This document shows, piece after piece, positions 1 to 7,778 of a stretch of DNA of 11,929 nucleotides. The stretch comes from Ga0077527 sp049433545 (GTDB lineage: Bacteria > Pseudomonadota > Gammaproteobacteria > Burkholderiales > SG8-41): assembly GCA_049433545.1 (NCBI GenBank), contig JBMTEY010000081.1, positions 1 through 11,929 on the forward strand, written 5' to 3'. The notes under the pieces were generated by a model that was not told the DNA's origin, searched no databases, and saw only the letters and a list, made by a program, of their open reading frames with translations. Position numbers and translations under genes: made by a program. Each line of letters opens with the position of its first letter. Positions within the stretch are counted from its first letter, which is position 1.

Positions 1-422
1 TGCGGCATGGCACGGGGCCGGTGACGCTGGCGGAAATCAGCGGACGGCAGAAAATCTCGCTGTCCTATCTGGAGCAGCTGTTCGGCAAGCTGCGCCGCCG
101 CGGCATCGTCGACTCGGTGCGTGGACCCGGCGGCGGCTATTGCCTGGCACGCGACATGTCGGCGCTGACCGTGGCTGACATCATCCTCGCGGTGGATGAG
201 CCGATCGATGCCACGCAGTGCGCAGGCAAGGAAAACTGCAAGGACGAGGAAAAATGCCTGACCCACGACCTGTGGGCCAACCTCAACGAGCGCATTTTCG
301 ATTACCTCGGATCGGTCACGCTGCGCCAGCTGGTCGAGAACCAGCGCGCCAAGGAAGCCGGCATCGCGCCGGTACATGACATGCGCGCCGTTGCCCGCAA
401 GCGCGACGCGGTGACCGCCTGA
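1..422 (+). CDS. iscR: IscR, Rrf2-family [2Fe-2S] transcription regulator (5'-truncated by window)
   Basis: IscR represses or activates Fe-S biogenesis genes according to its own [2Fe-2S] cluster. The open frame runs through the left edge (first full codon at 3), so the true start lies outside the window. The GTG at 21 is internal: it aligns with E. coli residue 26 in a gap-free alignment recalled from memory. Visible parts are the recognition helix SLSYLEQLF, including the Ser and Glu equivalent to E. coli S40 and E43, and the wing RGPGGGY. The cluster ligands are three cysteines and a histidine (C-X5-C-X5-C-X2-H, codons near 219-266), matching E. coli C92, C98, C104 and H107. All ligands are present, so cluster sensing should be intact. 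The gene ends 11 nt before the cysteine desulfurase, so it heads the operon and probably autoregulates it. The promoter and any IscR boxes lie upstream and cannot be seen. Confidence 0.95.
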   Translation, partial: RHGTGPVTLAEISGRQKISLSYLEQLFGKLRRRGIVDSVRGPGGGYCLARDMSALTVADIILAVDEPIDATQCAGKENCKDEEKCLTHDLWANLNERIFDYLGSVTLRQLVENQRAKEAGIAPVHDMRAVARKRDAVTA

Positions 423-433
423 GGTTTTCCGTC

Positions 434-1576
434 GTGACGCACGTCTATTTCGACCACAACGCGACCACGCCGGTCGACGAGCGCGTGCTCGCCGCGATGC
501 TGCCGTACCTGAAAGACCAGCATGGCAACGCATCCAGCCGCCACGAATTCGGCACTGCGGCGCGGCAGGCGATCAATCGCGCCCGCGAACAGGTTGCAGC
601 GCTGGTCGGCGTGCAGCCGGTTCAGGTGGTGTTTACCAGCGGAGGCACCGAGGCCAACAACCTGTTCGTCCGCGGCACGGCAGCGGGCATGAAGCCGGGA
701 CGGATCGCGATCAGCGCGGTGGAGCACTCCTGCGTGGTGGCGCCGGCCCAGGAACTGGCACGCCAGGGCTGGACGCTGCGCAGACTGGCCGTCACCCGTG
801 ACGGCACGGTCGATCTTGCCGATGTCGATGCCGCGCTTGCCGAGAAACCCGCGCTGGTGTCGGTGATGCTGGCGAACAACGAGACCGGCGTGATCCAGGA
901 AGTTGCCGCAGTCGGCGAACGGGCGCGCAAGGCCGGTGCGGTGATGCATACCGATGCGGTGCAGGCGCTGGGCAAGATTCCGGTCGACTTCCCGTCGCTG
1001 AACGTGCAGGCGATGACGCTGTCGGCGCACAAGATCTATGGTCCCAAGGGCGCCGGCGCGCTGATCGTCGACAAGCGCCTCGACCTGCGCGCGGTGCAGG
1101 GCGGCGGCGGCCAGGAGCGAGGACTGCGCGGCGGCACCGAGAACGTTCCGGCGATTGCCGGTTTCGGCATGGCCTGCGAAATCGCAGCCGGCCGGCTCGG
1201 CGAGCTGGGCCCGCGGCTCACTGCGCTGCGCGACCGGCTGGAGCGCGGCCTGCACGGCATGGGCGCGCTAATCTTCGGCGAGCGCGCGCCGCGGCTGCCC
1301 AACACTTCTTTTTTTGCATTCAAGGGCATTTACGGCGAGACGCTGGTGATTGAACTCGACAAGGCGGGCTATGCCGTGGGCACCGGCGCCGCCTGTTCCA
1401 GCTCCAGCCATGCGCCGCCGCTGACGCTGACGGCAATGGGCTATGAGCCGGACGTCGCGCGCGGCGCGGTGCGGTTTTCACTGGGCGCGGCCAATACCGC
1501 GGAGCAGGTGGATGATTTCCTGAAGGCGCTGAATGAAGTGACGGGGCGGCTGCGGCAACTGCAGGCGGTTGCCTGA
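434..1576 (+). CDS. IscS/NifS-type (class I-like) cysteine desulfurase
   Basis: This PLP enzyme converts L-cysteine to alanine and leaves a persulfide on an active-site cysteine. The 380-aa product opens with the family signature VYFDHNATTPVD. It carries H98 (EHS, stacks on PLP), D174 and Q177 (HTDAVQ), the Schiff-base lysine K200 in SAHKIYGPKG, and the persulfide cysteine C321 in GTGAACSSSSHAPP. The start is GTG at 434, with GAGG at 421-424 giving 9 nt spacing; it overlaps the iscR stop region closely. At 380 aa it is shorter than E. coli IscS (404). It ends soon after the last helix, so it appears to lack the C-terminal tail through which IscS docks IscU. No iscU follows. It could supply SufU or SufBCD, tRNA thiolation, or another acceptor. 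The name iscS is withheld because orthology to housekeeping IscS is uncertain. Confidence 0.93.
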   Translation: MTHVYFDHNATTPVDERVLAAMLPYLKDQHGNASSRHEFGTAARQAINRAREQVAALVGVQPVQVVFTSGGTEANNLFVRGTAAGMKPGRIAISAVEHSCVVAPAQELARQGWTLRRLAVTRDGTVDLADVDAALAEKPALVSVMLANNETGVIQEVAAVGERARKAGAVMHTDAVQALGKIPVDFPSLNVQAMTLSAHKIYGPKGAGALIVDKRLDLRAVQGGGGQERGLRGGTENVPAIAGFGMACEIAAGRLGELGPRLTALRDRLERGLHGMGALIFGERAPRLPNTSFFAFKGIYGETLVIELDKAGYAVGTGAACSSSSHAPPLTLTAMGYEPDVARGAVRFSLGAANTAEQVDDFLKALNEVTGRLRQLQAVA

Positions 1577-1583
1577 TGAACGT

Positions 1584-1587
1584 GGAG
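1584..1587 (+). promoter_or_regulatory. Ribosome binding site that fixes the iscA start
   Basis: GGAG lies 8 nt before the ATG at 1596. It favours that ATG over an in-frame TTG at 1569, which would overlap the desulfurase gene and add nine residues absent from A-type carriers. Confidence 0.6.
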
Positions 1588-1595
1588 AAGACGAA

Positions 1596-1931
1596 ATGAC
1601 GATACAACTGACTGAAAGCGCGGCCAACCAGATCAAGGCGCAGCTTGCCAAACGCGGCAAAGGCCTCGGCCTGCGCGTAGGTGTCAAGAAAACCGGCTGT
1701 TCGGGCTGGTCCTATACCTATGACTATGCCGACGCAGTGCAAGGCGGCGACCAGGTATTCGAAGCGCATGACGTCAAGCTGGTGGTGGACGGCGGCAGCC
1801 TGGAGTTCCTCGACGGTTCGACACTGGATTACGTGAAGGAAGGCCTGAAGCAGGCCTTCAAGGTCAACAATCCCAACGTCGACGCCACCTGCGGCTGCGG
1901 CGAGAGCTTCACCGTCAAGAGTGGCGGCTGA
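1596..1931 (+). CDS. iscA: A-type Fe-S carrier, IscA/SufA family
   Basis: A-type carriers receive clusters or iron from the scaffold and hand them to apo-proteins. The 111-aa product has the three invariant cysteines: C35 in KTGCSGW, and C99 and C101 in the C-terminal CGCGESF. It resembles E. coli IscA through RGKGLGLRVGV, VVDGGSLEFLDGS and NPNV-x3-CGCGESF, and is closer to IscA than to SufA or ErpA. The start is ATG 1596 with a good Shine-Dalgarno. It sits 19 nt after the desulfurase and 20 nt before sufB. Its place in the SUF block suggests that it acts as the carrier for SufBCD. The symbol iscA reflects sequence similarity; sufA would fit the context equally well. Confidence 0.93.
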   Translation: MTIQLTESAANQIKAQLAKRGKGLGLRVGVKKTGCSGWSYTYDYADAVQGGDQVFEAHDVKLVVDGGSLEFLDGSTLDYVKEGLKQAFKVNNPNVDATCGCGESFTVKSGG

Positions 1932-1951
1932 GCCAATATCAGGATTCAGGA

Positions 1952-3385
1952 ATGAGCACAGTTTTAGACAACCTCGTCAGCCAGCCCTACAAGCACGGCT
2001 TCGTCACGGACATCGAGTCCGAAACGCTGGCCAAGGGCCTGAGCGAAGACGTCATCCGCATGATTTCGGCAAAGAAGAACGAGCCGGAATGGCTGCTGGA
2101 GTTCCGCCTCAAGGCCTACCGCCACTGGCTGACCATGACCGAGCCGAAGTGGCCGAACGTGCATTACCCGAAAATCGATTTTCAGGAGATCAGCTACTTC
2201 TCCGCGCCCAAACCCAAGCTGAAGAAAAGCATGGACGAGGTCGATCCGGAACTGCTGCGCACCTTCGAGAAGCTCGGCGTGCCGATGAACGAGCGCGCGG
2301 CGCTGGCCGGCGTCGCGGTGGATGTCATTTTCGACTCGGTGTCGGTGACCACGACCTACAAGGAAAAGCTCGCCGAAGTCGGCATCATTTTCTGCTCGAT
2401 TTCGGAGGCCGTGCACAACCATCCCGAACTGGTGAAGAAATACATGGGTTCGGTGGTGCCGACCGGCGACAATTTCTACGCCGCGCTCAATTCGGCGGTA
2501 TTTACCGACGGTTCGTTCTGTTTCATACCGAAGGGCGTCAAGTGCCCGATGGACCTGTCGACCTATTTCCGCATCAATACCGAGGGCTCGGGCCAGTTCG
2601 AACGTACGCTGATCATCGCCGAGGAGGGCGCGCAGGTGTCGTACCTCGAGGGCTGCACTGCGCCCAAGTTCGACACCAACCAGCTGCACGCGGCGGTGGT
2701 CGAACTGGTGGCGCTGGACGACGCCGACATCAAGTATTCGACGGTGCAGAACTGGTATGCCGGCGATGAAAACGGCAAGGGCGGCATCTACAACTTCGTC
2801 ACCAAGCGCGGCCTGTGCAAGGGCAAAAACTCCAAAATCTCCTGGACCCAGGTGGAAACCGGTTCGGCAATCACCTGGAAGTACCCGTCGTGCGTGCTGC
2901 TCGGCGAGAATTCCATCGGCGAGTTCTACTCGGTAGCGCTGACCAACCACCGGCAGCAGGCCGACACCGGCACCAAGATGGTCCACATCGGCAAAAACAC
3001 GAAGAGCACCATCATCAGCAAGGGCATCTCCGCCGGTCATTCCAACAACAGCTACCGCGGACTGGTGCGCATCGCCCCGGGCGCGGCCGGCGCGCGCAAT
3101 TTCTCGCAGTGCGATTCGATGCTGATCGGGTCGAAGTGCGGCGCCAACACCTTTCCCTACATCCAGGTGCACAACCCGACGGCCAAGGTTGAGCACGAGG
3201 CGACCACCTCGAAAATCGGCGAGGACCAGTTGTTCTATTTCCAGAGCCGCGGCATCCCCACCGAAGAAGCGGTTTCGATGATCATCAACGGCTTCTGCAA
3301 GGATGTATTCCAGCAACTGCCGATGGAGTTCGCCGTTGAGGCGACCAAGCTCCTCGGCCTGAAACTCGAAGGCAGCGTAGGATGA
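1952..3385 (+). CDS. sufB: SufB, Fe-S scaffold subunit of SufBCD
   Basis: SufB is the scaffold on which sulfur and iron meet in the cytosolic SufBC2D complex. The 477-aa product is close to E. coli SufB (495 aa) and is strongly conserved over its whole length. The beta-helix core carries C235 (LEGCTAP), equivalent to the sulfur-accepting C254. It also has C396 (GSKCGAN) and the E414-H415-E416 cluster (VEHEATTS), equivalent to E. coli C405 and E432-H433-E434, which are implicated in cluster assembly at the SufB-SufD interface. The signature SAITWKYPSC is present. The N-terminal part is shorter than in E. coli and lacks one of its cysteine-rich stretches. ATG 1952 has AGGA at 1941-1944, 7 nt upstream. 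The stop overlaps the sufC start (ATGA). Confidence 0.98.
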   Translation: MSTVLDNLVSQPYKHGFVTDIESETLAKGLSEDVIRMISAKKNEPEWLLEFRLKAYRHWLTMTEPKWPNVHYPKIDFQEISYFSAPKPKLKKSMDEVDPELLRTFEKLGVPMNERAALAGVAVDVIFDSVSVTTTYKEKLAEVGIIFCSISEAVHNHPELVKKYMGSVVPTGDNFYAALNSAVFTDGSFCFIPKGVKCPMDLSTYFRINTEGSGQFERTLIIAEEGAQVSYLEGCTAPKFDTNQLHAAVVELVALDDADIKYSTVQNWYAGDENGKGGIYNFVTKRGLCKGKNSKISWTQVETGSAITWKYPSCVLLGENSIGEFYSVALTNHRQQADTGTKMVHIGKNTKSTIISKGISAGHSNNSYRGLVRIAPGAAGARNFSQCDSMLIGSKCGANTFPYIQVHNPTAKVEHEATTSKIGEDQLFYFQSRGIPTEEAVSMIINGFCKDVFQQLPMEFAVEATKLLGLKLEGSVG

Positions 3386-4170
3386 TCAACAAGAACGCAA
3401 AAACTTTGCTCGAAGTCCGCAACCTCACCGCGACGGTCGCGGGCGTCGATATCCTCAAGGGCATCAATCTCACGGTGCGCGCCGGTGAAGTGCACGCCAT
3501 CATGGGGCCCAACGGCTCCGGCAAGAGCACCTTCGCCAAGGTGCTGGCCGGCCACCCGGCGTACACCGTCAAGGGCGGCGAAGTGCTGTTCGAAGGCAAG
3601 GACCTGTTTGCGCTGTCCTCCGACGAGCGTGCCCGCGCCGGCATCTTCCTCGGTTTCCAGTACCCGGTGGAGATCCCCGGCGTCACCAACAGCGCCTTCC
3701 TGCGCCTCGCCTACAACACGGTGCAGGGCGGCCGCGGCAAGGAAGAACTCGACCCGCTCGAGTTCGACGACCTGGTGCGCGAAAAAATGAAGTTGCTGGA
3801 AATGAATCCGGAATTCCTCAGCCGCAGCGTCAATGACGGCTTTTCCGGCGGTGAGAAAAAGCGCAACGAAATCCTGCAGATGGCACTGCTAGAACCGGTG
3901 CTGGCGCTGCTCGACGAAACCGACTCGGGACTGGACATCGACGCCTTGCGCGTGGTCGCCGGTGGCGTCAACAAGCTGCTGACTGCCGACAACGCCTGCG
4001 TGCTGGTGACCCATTACCAGCGCCTGCTGAACTACATCACGCCCGACTATGTGCACGTGATGTCGGCGGGACGCATCATCAAGTCGGGCGACAAGGCGCT
4101 GGCACTGCAGCTCGAGGAGCGCGGCTACGACTGGCTGCTCGAAGGCAAGAAAGCAGGAGCGCCGGCGTGA
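3382..4170 (+). CDS. sufC: SufC, ABC-type ATPase of SufBCD
   Basis: SufC is the non-transport ABC ATPase that dimerises on SufB and SufD and drives the shape change needed for cluster assembly. The 262-aa product has Walker A GPNGSGKST (42-50), a Q-loop near FQYP (92-95) and the signature FSGGEKKR (154-161). It also has Walker B LALLDE with catalytic E179, D-loop SGLDID and switch histidine H211 (VTHYQRLL). It is slightly longer than E. coli SufC (248 aa) because of extra residues at both ends. The ATG overlaps the sufB stop by 4 nt, and GAAGG at 3368-3372 gives 9 nt spacing. The coupled arrangement fits stoichiometric production of the complex. Confidence 0.98.
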   Translation: MINKNAKTLLEVRNLTATVAGVDILKGINLTVRAGEVHAIMGPNGSGKSTFAKVLAGHPAYTVKGGEVLFEGKDLFALSSDERARAGIFLGFQYPVEIPGVTNSAFLRLAYNTVQGGRGKEELDPLEFDDLVREKMKLLEMNPEFLSRSVNDGFSGGEKKRNEILQMALLEPVLALLDETDSGLDIDALRVVAGGVNKLLTADNACVLVTHYQRLLNYITPDYVHVMSAGRIIKSGDKALALQLEERGYDWLLEGKKAGAPA

Positions 4171-5474
4171 CGGTTGCTGCAACACACCCATACGTGGCGT
4201 CGCTGCTGGCTGGTAGCACAGCCGTGCCGAAAAGCCCCGCCGCCTGGCTCGATGCCCGGCGTTCCGCTGCGCTGGAGCGCGCCAACGTGCTGTCGGTGCC
4301 GACCACGCGCGACGAGGAATGGCGCTTTACTGATCTCACCCCGCTGACGAAATTGCAATTCCAGCCGGTGACCGAGGCCGCCGCCATGAGCATGGCGGAC
4401 ATTGCACCCTGGTCGGTGGCCGAAGCGGCGGTGCAACTGGTGTTTGTCGACGGCATTCATGTGCCGGCGTTGTCAAAGCGCGGCGAGCTGCCCGCGGGCA
4501 TCAGCGTGCTGCCACTGGCCGAGGCGCTGAAAACACAGCATGCGCTGATCGAGCCCAGGCTGGCAAAGATAGCGGCCGGCGAAAACGAGCTGTTCACCGC
4601 GCTCAACACCGCCTTCCTGCAGCACGGGGTGTTTATCCATGCCGCGAAGAACGCCGTGCTGAAGGAGCCTATTCACCTGCTGTTCCTGGCCACCCGCAAG
4701 GGCGTTGCCGCCTATCCGCGCTGTCTGGTCGTTGCCGAAACCGGCAGCGAATGCTGTGTCATCGAGGATTACGTGGCGCTGGGCGAAGAGGCTTACCTGA
4801 CCAATGCCGTGACCGAAATATCGGTGGCGCCGGATGCGTCGGTGCGTCACATCAAGCTGCAGCGCGAAAACACGGCCGCCTTTCATATCGGCAACTGCGC
4901 GGTGACGCTGGCGAAGGACGCCCGCTATCTGTCGCACGCTGTGACATTCGGCGCCAAGCTGTCGCGCAACAACCTGTCGGTGATCCAGCAGGGCGAGGGC
5001 GCTCATGCGCTGATCGACGGCATCGCTCTGATCGGCGGCCGCCAGTTGGCCGATACCCATACCCTGATGGATCACACCCGACCCAACGGCACCTGCGAGC
5101 AGTCGCACAAGACCATCGTCGGCGGCGCAGCCCACGCGGTGTTCAACGGCAAGGTGTTCGTGCGCGAGGGCGCGCAGCTGACCAATTCCTCGCAGCAGAG
5201 CCGCAACCTGCTGCTGTCGGACAAGGCCCATGTCGACACCAAGCCGCAGCTGGAAATCTTTGCCGACGACGTCAAGTGCGCGCACGGCGCCACCGTCGGC
5301 CAGCTCGACGCCGAGCACCTGTTCTACCTGAAGAGCCGTGGCTTGCCCGAAGCCCAGGCGCGCAACCTGCTGACCTACGCCTTCGGCGCCGAGATCATCG
5401 ACCGCATCCCGGTGCCGTCGCTGGTGGCGCAGCTGGAGAAGAGCGTGATGGCGCGCACAGAGGCGGCGGTATGA
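4167..5474 (+). CDS. sufD: SufD, partner subunit of SufBCD
   Basis: SufD is the SufB paralogue that completes the SufBC2D scaffold and helps iron entry. The 435-aa product (E. coli 423) has the N-terminal helical motif RDEEWRFTDL (49-58). The C-terminal block ADDVKCAHGATVGQLD contains C371 and H373, equivalent to E. coli C358 and H360, the residues implicated in cluster formation with SufB. The family end FYLKSRGLPEAQAR follows. The start is GTG 4167, overlapping the sufC stop (GTGA), with a strong AGGAG at 4155-4159, 7 nt upstream. The middle of the protein is more diverged, as is usual for SufD. Confidence 0.96.
   Translation: MTVAATHPYVASLLAGSTAVPKSPAAWLDARRSAALERANVLSVPTTRDEEWRFTDLTPLTKLQFQPVTEAAAMSMADIAPWSVAEAAVQLVFVDGIHVPALSKRGELPAGISVLPLAEALKTQHALIEPRLAKIAAGENELFTALNTAFLQHGVFIHAAKNAVLKEPIHLLFLATRKGVAAYPRCLVVAETGSECCVIEDYVALGEEAYLTNAVTEISVAPDASVRHIKLQRENTAAFHIGNCAVTLAKDARYLSHAVTFGAKLSRNNLSVIQQGEGAHALIDGIALIGGRQLADTHTLMDHTRPNGTCEQSHKTIVGGAAHAVFNGKVFVREGAQLTNSSQQSRNLLLSDKAHVDTKPQLEIFADDVKCAHGATVGQLDAEHLFYLKSRGLPEAQARNLLTYAFGAEIIDRIPVPSLVAQLEKSVMARTEAAV
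4381..4398 (+). repeat. Short perfect inverted repeat inside sufD
   Basis: CCGCCATG at 4381-4388 is mirrored by CATGGCGG at 4391-4398 around AG. In RNA this could form a 7-bp stem with the loop GAGC. It encodes AAMSMAD in a weakly conserved part of SufD. It may be chance in GC-rich coding DNA. Confidence 0.4.
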
Positions 5475-6715
5475 GCGGACGCGACCAGGCTGCGGCAGTG
5501 CTCGACGTGGCGCGTCTGCGCAGCGACTTTCCCATCCTCGACCTGCAGGTCAACGGCAAGCCGCTTGTTTTTCTGGACAATGCGGCCTCGAGCCAGATGC
5601 CGCGCCAGGTCATGGAGCGCTGGACGCATTACCGCAGCGCGCAGCACGCCAACATCCACCGCGCGGTGCATTACCTGTCGGAAACCGCCACAGCCGAATA
5701 CGAAAAGGCGCGGCTGAAGGTGCAGGCCTTCATCAACGCCGCCGAACCGCGCGAGTGCATCTTCACCAGCGGCACCACCGACGGCATCAACCTGGTGGGG
5801 CACGGCTACGGCCGAAAATTCTTCGGACCCGGCGACGAAATCATCCTCACCACGCTGGAACACCATTCCAACATCGTGCCCTGGCAGATGGTCGCCGAAG
5901 AGAAGGGCGCGAAAATCCGCGTGGTACCGGTCAACGACCGCGGCGAACTGCTGGTCGATGAATACCGCAAACTGTTCAGCAAGAACACGAAATTCGTGGC
6001 GATGACCCACGTCTCGAACGCACTGGGCACGATCACCCCGGTAAAGGAAATGATCGCCATTGCCCACGAGCACGGCGTGCCGGTGCTGGTCGACGGCGCG
6101 CAGGCTGCGCCGCACCTCAAGGTCGATGTCCAGGACCTCGACTGCGATTTCTATGTGTTCTCCGGCCACAAGCTGTGCGGGCCGACCGGCATCGGCGTGT
6201 TGTACGGCAAGGCGGCGCTGCTCGAAAAAATGCAGCCCTTCAAGGGCGGCGGCGACATGATCCTGTCGGTGACATTTGAAAAAACGACCTATGCGCCGAT
6301 TCCCGCCAAGTTCGAAGCCGGCACGCCGCCGATCGGCGAGGCGATCACGCTGGGCGCGGCCATCGATTACCTGAGCGGCGTCGGCATCGAGCGCATTGCC
6401 GCCCACGAAACCGATCTGCTCGATTACGCCACCGACAAACTCAACCGCATGCCCGGCATCCGCCTGATCGGCACCGCCGAAAAAAAGGCCGCGGTGCTGT
6501 CCTTCGCGGTCGAAGGCGTGCATCCGCACGACGTCGGTTCGCTGCTCAACGACGACGGGGTGGCGATCCGCACCGGCCACCACTGCGCGCAGCCCGTAAT
6601 GCAGCGCTTCAAGGTGCCGGCGACCTGCCGCGCCTCGTTTGCCTTCTACAACACCATGGCCGAAGTCGATGCGCTGGCCGCGTCGCTCGCCCGCGTGCAG
6701 AAACTCTTCGCCTGA
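5471..6715 (+). CDS. sufS: SufS, class II cysteine desulfurase
   Basis: SufS takes sulfur from L-cysteine and passes the persulfide to SufE or SufU, then to SufB. The 414-aa product has FLDNAASSQ (34-42), H131 in TLEHHSN and D208/Q211 in LVDGAQ. The PLP lysine is K234 in FSGHKLCGPTGIG. The persulfide cysteine is C372 in RTGHHCAQPVM, and the substrate-binding arginine is R387 in TCRASFAFYNT. These class II features separate it from the enzyme at 434-1576. ATG 5471 overlaps the sufD stop (ATGA), with GAGG at 5460-5463, 7 nt upstream. The same frame stays open far upstream inside sufD, but that extension has no protein similarity. Confidence 0.97.
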   Translation: MSGRDQAAAVLDVARLRSDFPILDLQVNGKPLVFLDNAASSQMPRQVMERWTHYRSAQHANIHRAVHYLSETATAEYEKARLKVQAFINAAEPRECIFTSGTTDGINLVGHGYGRKFFGPGDEIILTTLEHHSNIVPWQMVAEEKGAKIRVVPVNDRGELLVDEYRKLFSKNTKFVAMTHVSNALGTITPVKEMIAIAHEHGVPVLVDGAQAAPHLKVDVQDLDCDFYVFSGHKLCGPTGIGVLYGKAALLEKMQPFKGGGDMILSVTFEKTTYAPIPAKFEAGTPPIGEAITLGAAIDYLSGVGIERIAAHETDLLDYATDKLNRMPGIRLIGTAEKKAAVLSFAVEGVHPHDVGSLLNDDGVAIRTGHHCAQPVMQRFKVPATCRASFAFYNTMAEVDALAASLARVQKLFA

Positions 6716-6732
6716 GATTCCCGGATAACGCA

Positions 6733-7176
6733 ATGGACAGCCGCGCGCTTTACCAGGAGATGATCCTCGAGCACAACAAGAAACCCCGGAACTGGGGCAT
6801 GCTCGGCGACGCCACGCACAAGGCGGAAGGACTGAATCCGCTGTGCGGCGACCATATCCACCTGTCGCTGAAACTCAATGGCGAACAGGTGGAGGCCTTG
6901 GGATTCGAAGGCGAAGCCTGCGCGATCTGCAAGGCCTCGGCGTCGATGATGACTGCCGCAGTCAAGGGCAAGAGCCGCGCCGATGCCGAACAGATGGTGC
7001 AGGAATTCCGCGACATGACCACCGGCAAGCTGGACCTGGCGGCGCCGCACCACCTCGGGCGGCTGACGGTGTTCGCCGGCGTGCGCGACCTACCGACCCG
7101 CGTCAAATGCGCGATCCTGCCCTGGCACACGCTGCATGCGGCGTTCGCCGGCGCCGGGTCCGCTTCCACCGAATAA
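6733..7176 (+). CDS. sufU: SufU, zinc-type sulfurtransfer partner of SufS
   Basis: In firmicutes SufU accepts the SufS persulfide by zinc-ligand swapping; it is IscU-related but is not a scaffold. The 147-aa product has C38 and D40 (PLCGD), C63 (GEACAI) and C126 (VKCAIL), matching the B. subtilis zinc ligands C41, D43, C66 and C128. It also has the inserted segment between FRDM and LPTRVKC that IscU lacks, and it lacks the IscU LPPVK motif. C63 is followed by a further cysteine, C66 (CAICKAS), where the family usually has serine, and GEGC is changed to GEAC. No SufE is visible, so this is the likely SufS partner. It begins 17 nt after sufS, with only a weak Shine-Dalgarno. Confidence 0.92.
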   Translation: MDSRALYQEMILEHNKKPRNWGMLGDATHKAEGLNPLCGDHIHLSLKLNGEQVEALGFEGEACAICKASASMMTAAVKGKSRADAEQMVQEFRDMTTGKLDLAAPHHLGRLTVFAGVRDLPTRVKCAILPWHTLHAAFAGAGSASTE

Positions 7177-7209
7177 CCTTCATCAACAGCCTCACCTGCA
7201 ATACCGATC

Positions 7210-7776
7210 ATGCCGAAAATCGCCGAAATCGAACCGACCCCGAATCCGAATGCGATGAAATTCATCCTTCGCGAGCCGCTGACCTGGGGCATCACGCGTT
7301 CGTTCGACACGCCGGCGCAGGCGGTCGGCGATCCGCTGGCGATGGCGCTGTTCGACATCGAGCATGTGACCAACGTGTTCTACGTCGACCACTGGGTCAC
7401 GGTGACCCAGGACGGCGGCGCCGACTGGCAGGAGCTGATGCGCATGCTGGCAGTGCCGATCCGCGATGCGCCGTCGGCGGATGCGAAGTCGGCGCAACTG
7501 GCCGAACAGTCGGGCGAGGGCATGGACCTGTCGAAACTCAGCGCCGAAGACCGCGAGCGGCTCGACCGCATAAACGCCGTGCTCGACGAGCAGATCCGCC
7601 CCTACCTGCAGAACGACGGCGGTGACCTTTACGTGATGGGCCTTGAGGGCAACAAGCTCACGGTGCACTACCAGGGCGCCTGCGGCAGCTGCCCGAGTTC
7701 GCTGTCAGGTACGCTGGCCGGCATCGAAAACTTGGTGCGGCAGATCGAACCCGACATGGAAGTGGTTGCCGTCTGA
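7210..7776 (+). CDS. NFU1-like Fe-S carrier (Nfu_N plus NifU C-terminal domain)
   Basis: Nfu proteins carry a [4Fe-4S] cluster bridged between two monomers and deliver it to client enzymes. The 188-aa product starts with the Nfu N-terminal domain (about 4-86, IEPTPNPNAMKF). A charged linker (about 87-115) follows, then a NifU C-terminal domain (about 116-188) with IRPYLQNDGGDL and the cluster motif CGSC (C158, C161). This architecture matches mitochondrial NFU1. It differs from E. coli NfuA, whose N-terminal domain is a degenerate A-type fold. The start at 7210 fits the family N-terminus but has no visible Shine-Dalgarno. It lies 33 nt after sufU, the widest gap in the operon, and 2 nt before the Rieske gene. 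Confidence 0.92.
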   Translation: MPKIAEIEPTPNPNAMKFILREPLTWGITRSFDTPAQAVGDPLAMALFDIEHVTNVFYVDHWVTVTQDGGADWQELMRMLAVPIRDAPSADAKSAQLAEQSGEGMDLSKLSAEDRERLDRINAVLDEQIRPYLQNDGGDLYVMGLEGNKLTVHYQGACGSCPSSLSGTLAGIENLVRQIEPDMEVVAV

Positions 7777-7778
7777 TC

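Noticed and set aside
21..23. GTG as the start of the iscR-like protein
   Set aside because: The upstream codons continue the IscR helix-turn-helix, and the GTG aligns with residue 26 of E. coli IscR, so the gene is merely cut by the window.
302..1255. Minus-strand open frame opposite the first cysteine desulfurase (317 codons)
   Set aside because: The plus-strand product has every catalytic motif of the family. The antisense translation is compositionally biased without motifs.
1569..1595. Upstream TTG start for iscA
   Set aside because: It would overlap the desulfurase stop and add nine residues not seen in A-type carriers. ATG 1596 has a well-spaced GGAG.
1964..3316. Long open frame on the minus strand opposite sufB (450 codons)
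   Set aside because: It lies wholly antisense to strongly conserved sufB. It has low-complexity Arg/His/Ala-rich composition with no domain, a common artefact of GC-rich codon bias.
4473..5318. Minus-strand open frame opposite sufD (281 codons)
   Set aside because: It is antisense to a recognised SufD with overlapping operon starts on the plus strand. No motif or ribosome site supports it.
5375..6733. Long open frame on the minus strand opposite sufS (452 codons)
   Set aside because: It is a shadow of the sufS coding sequence, and the translation resembles no protein family.
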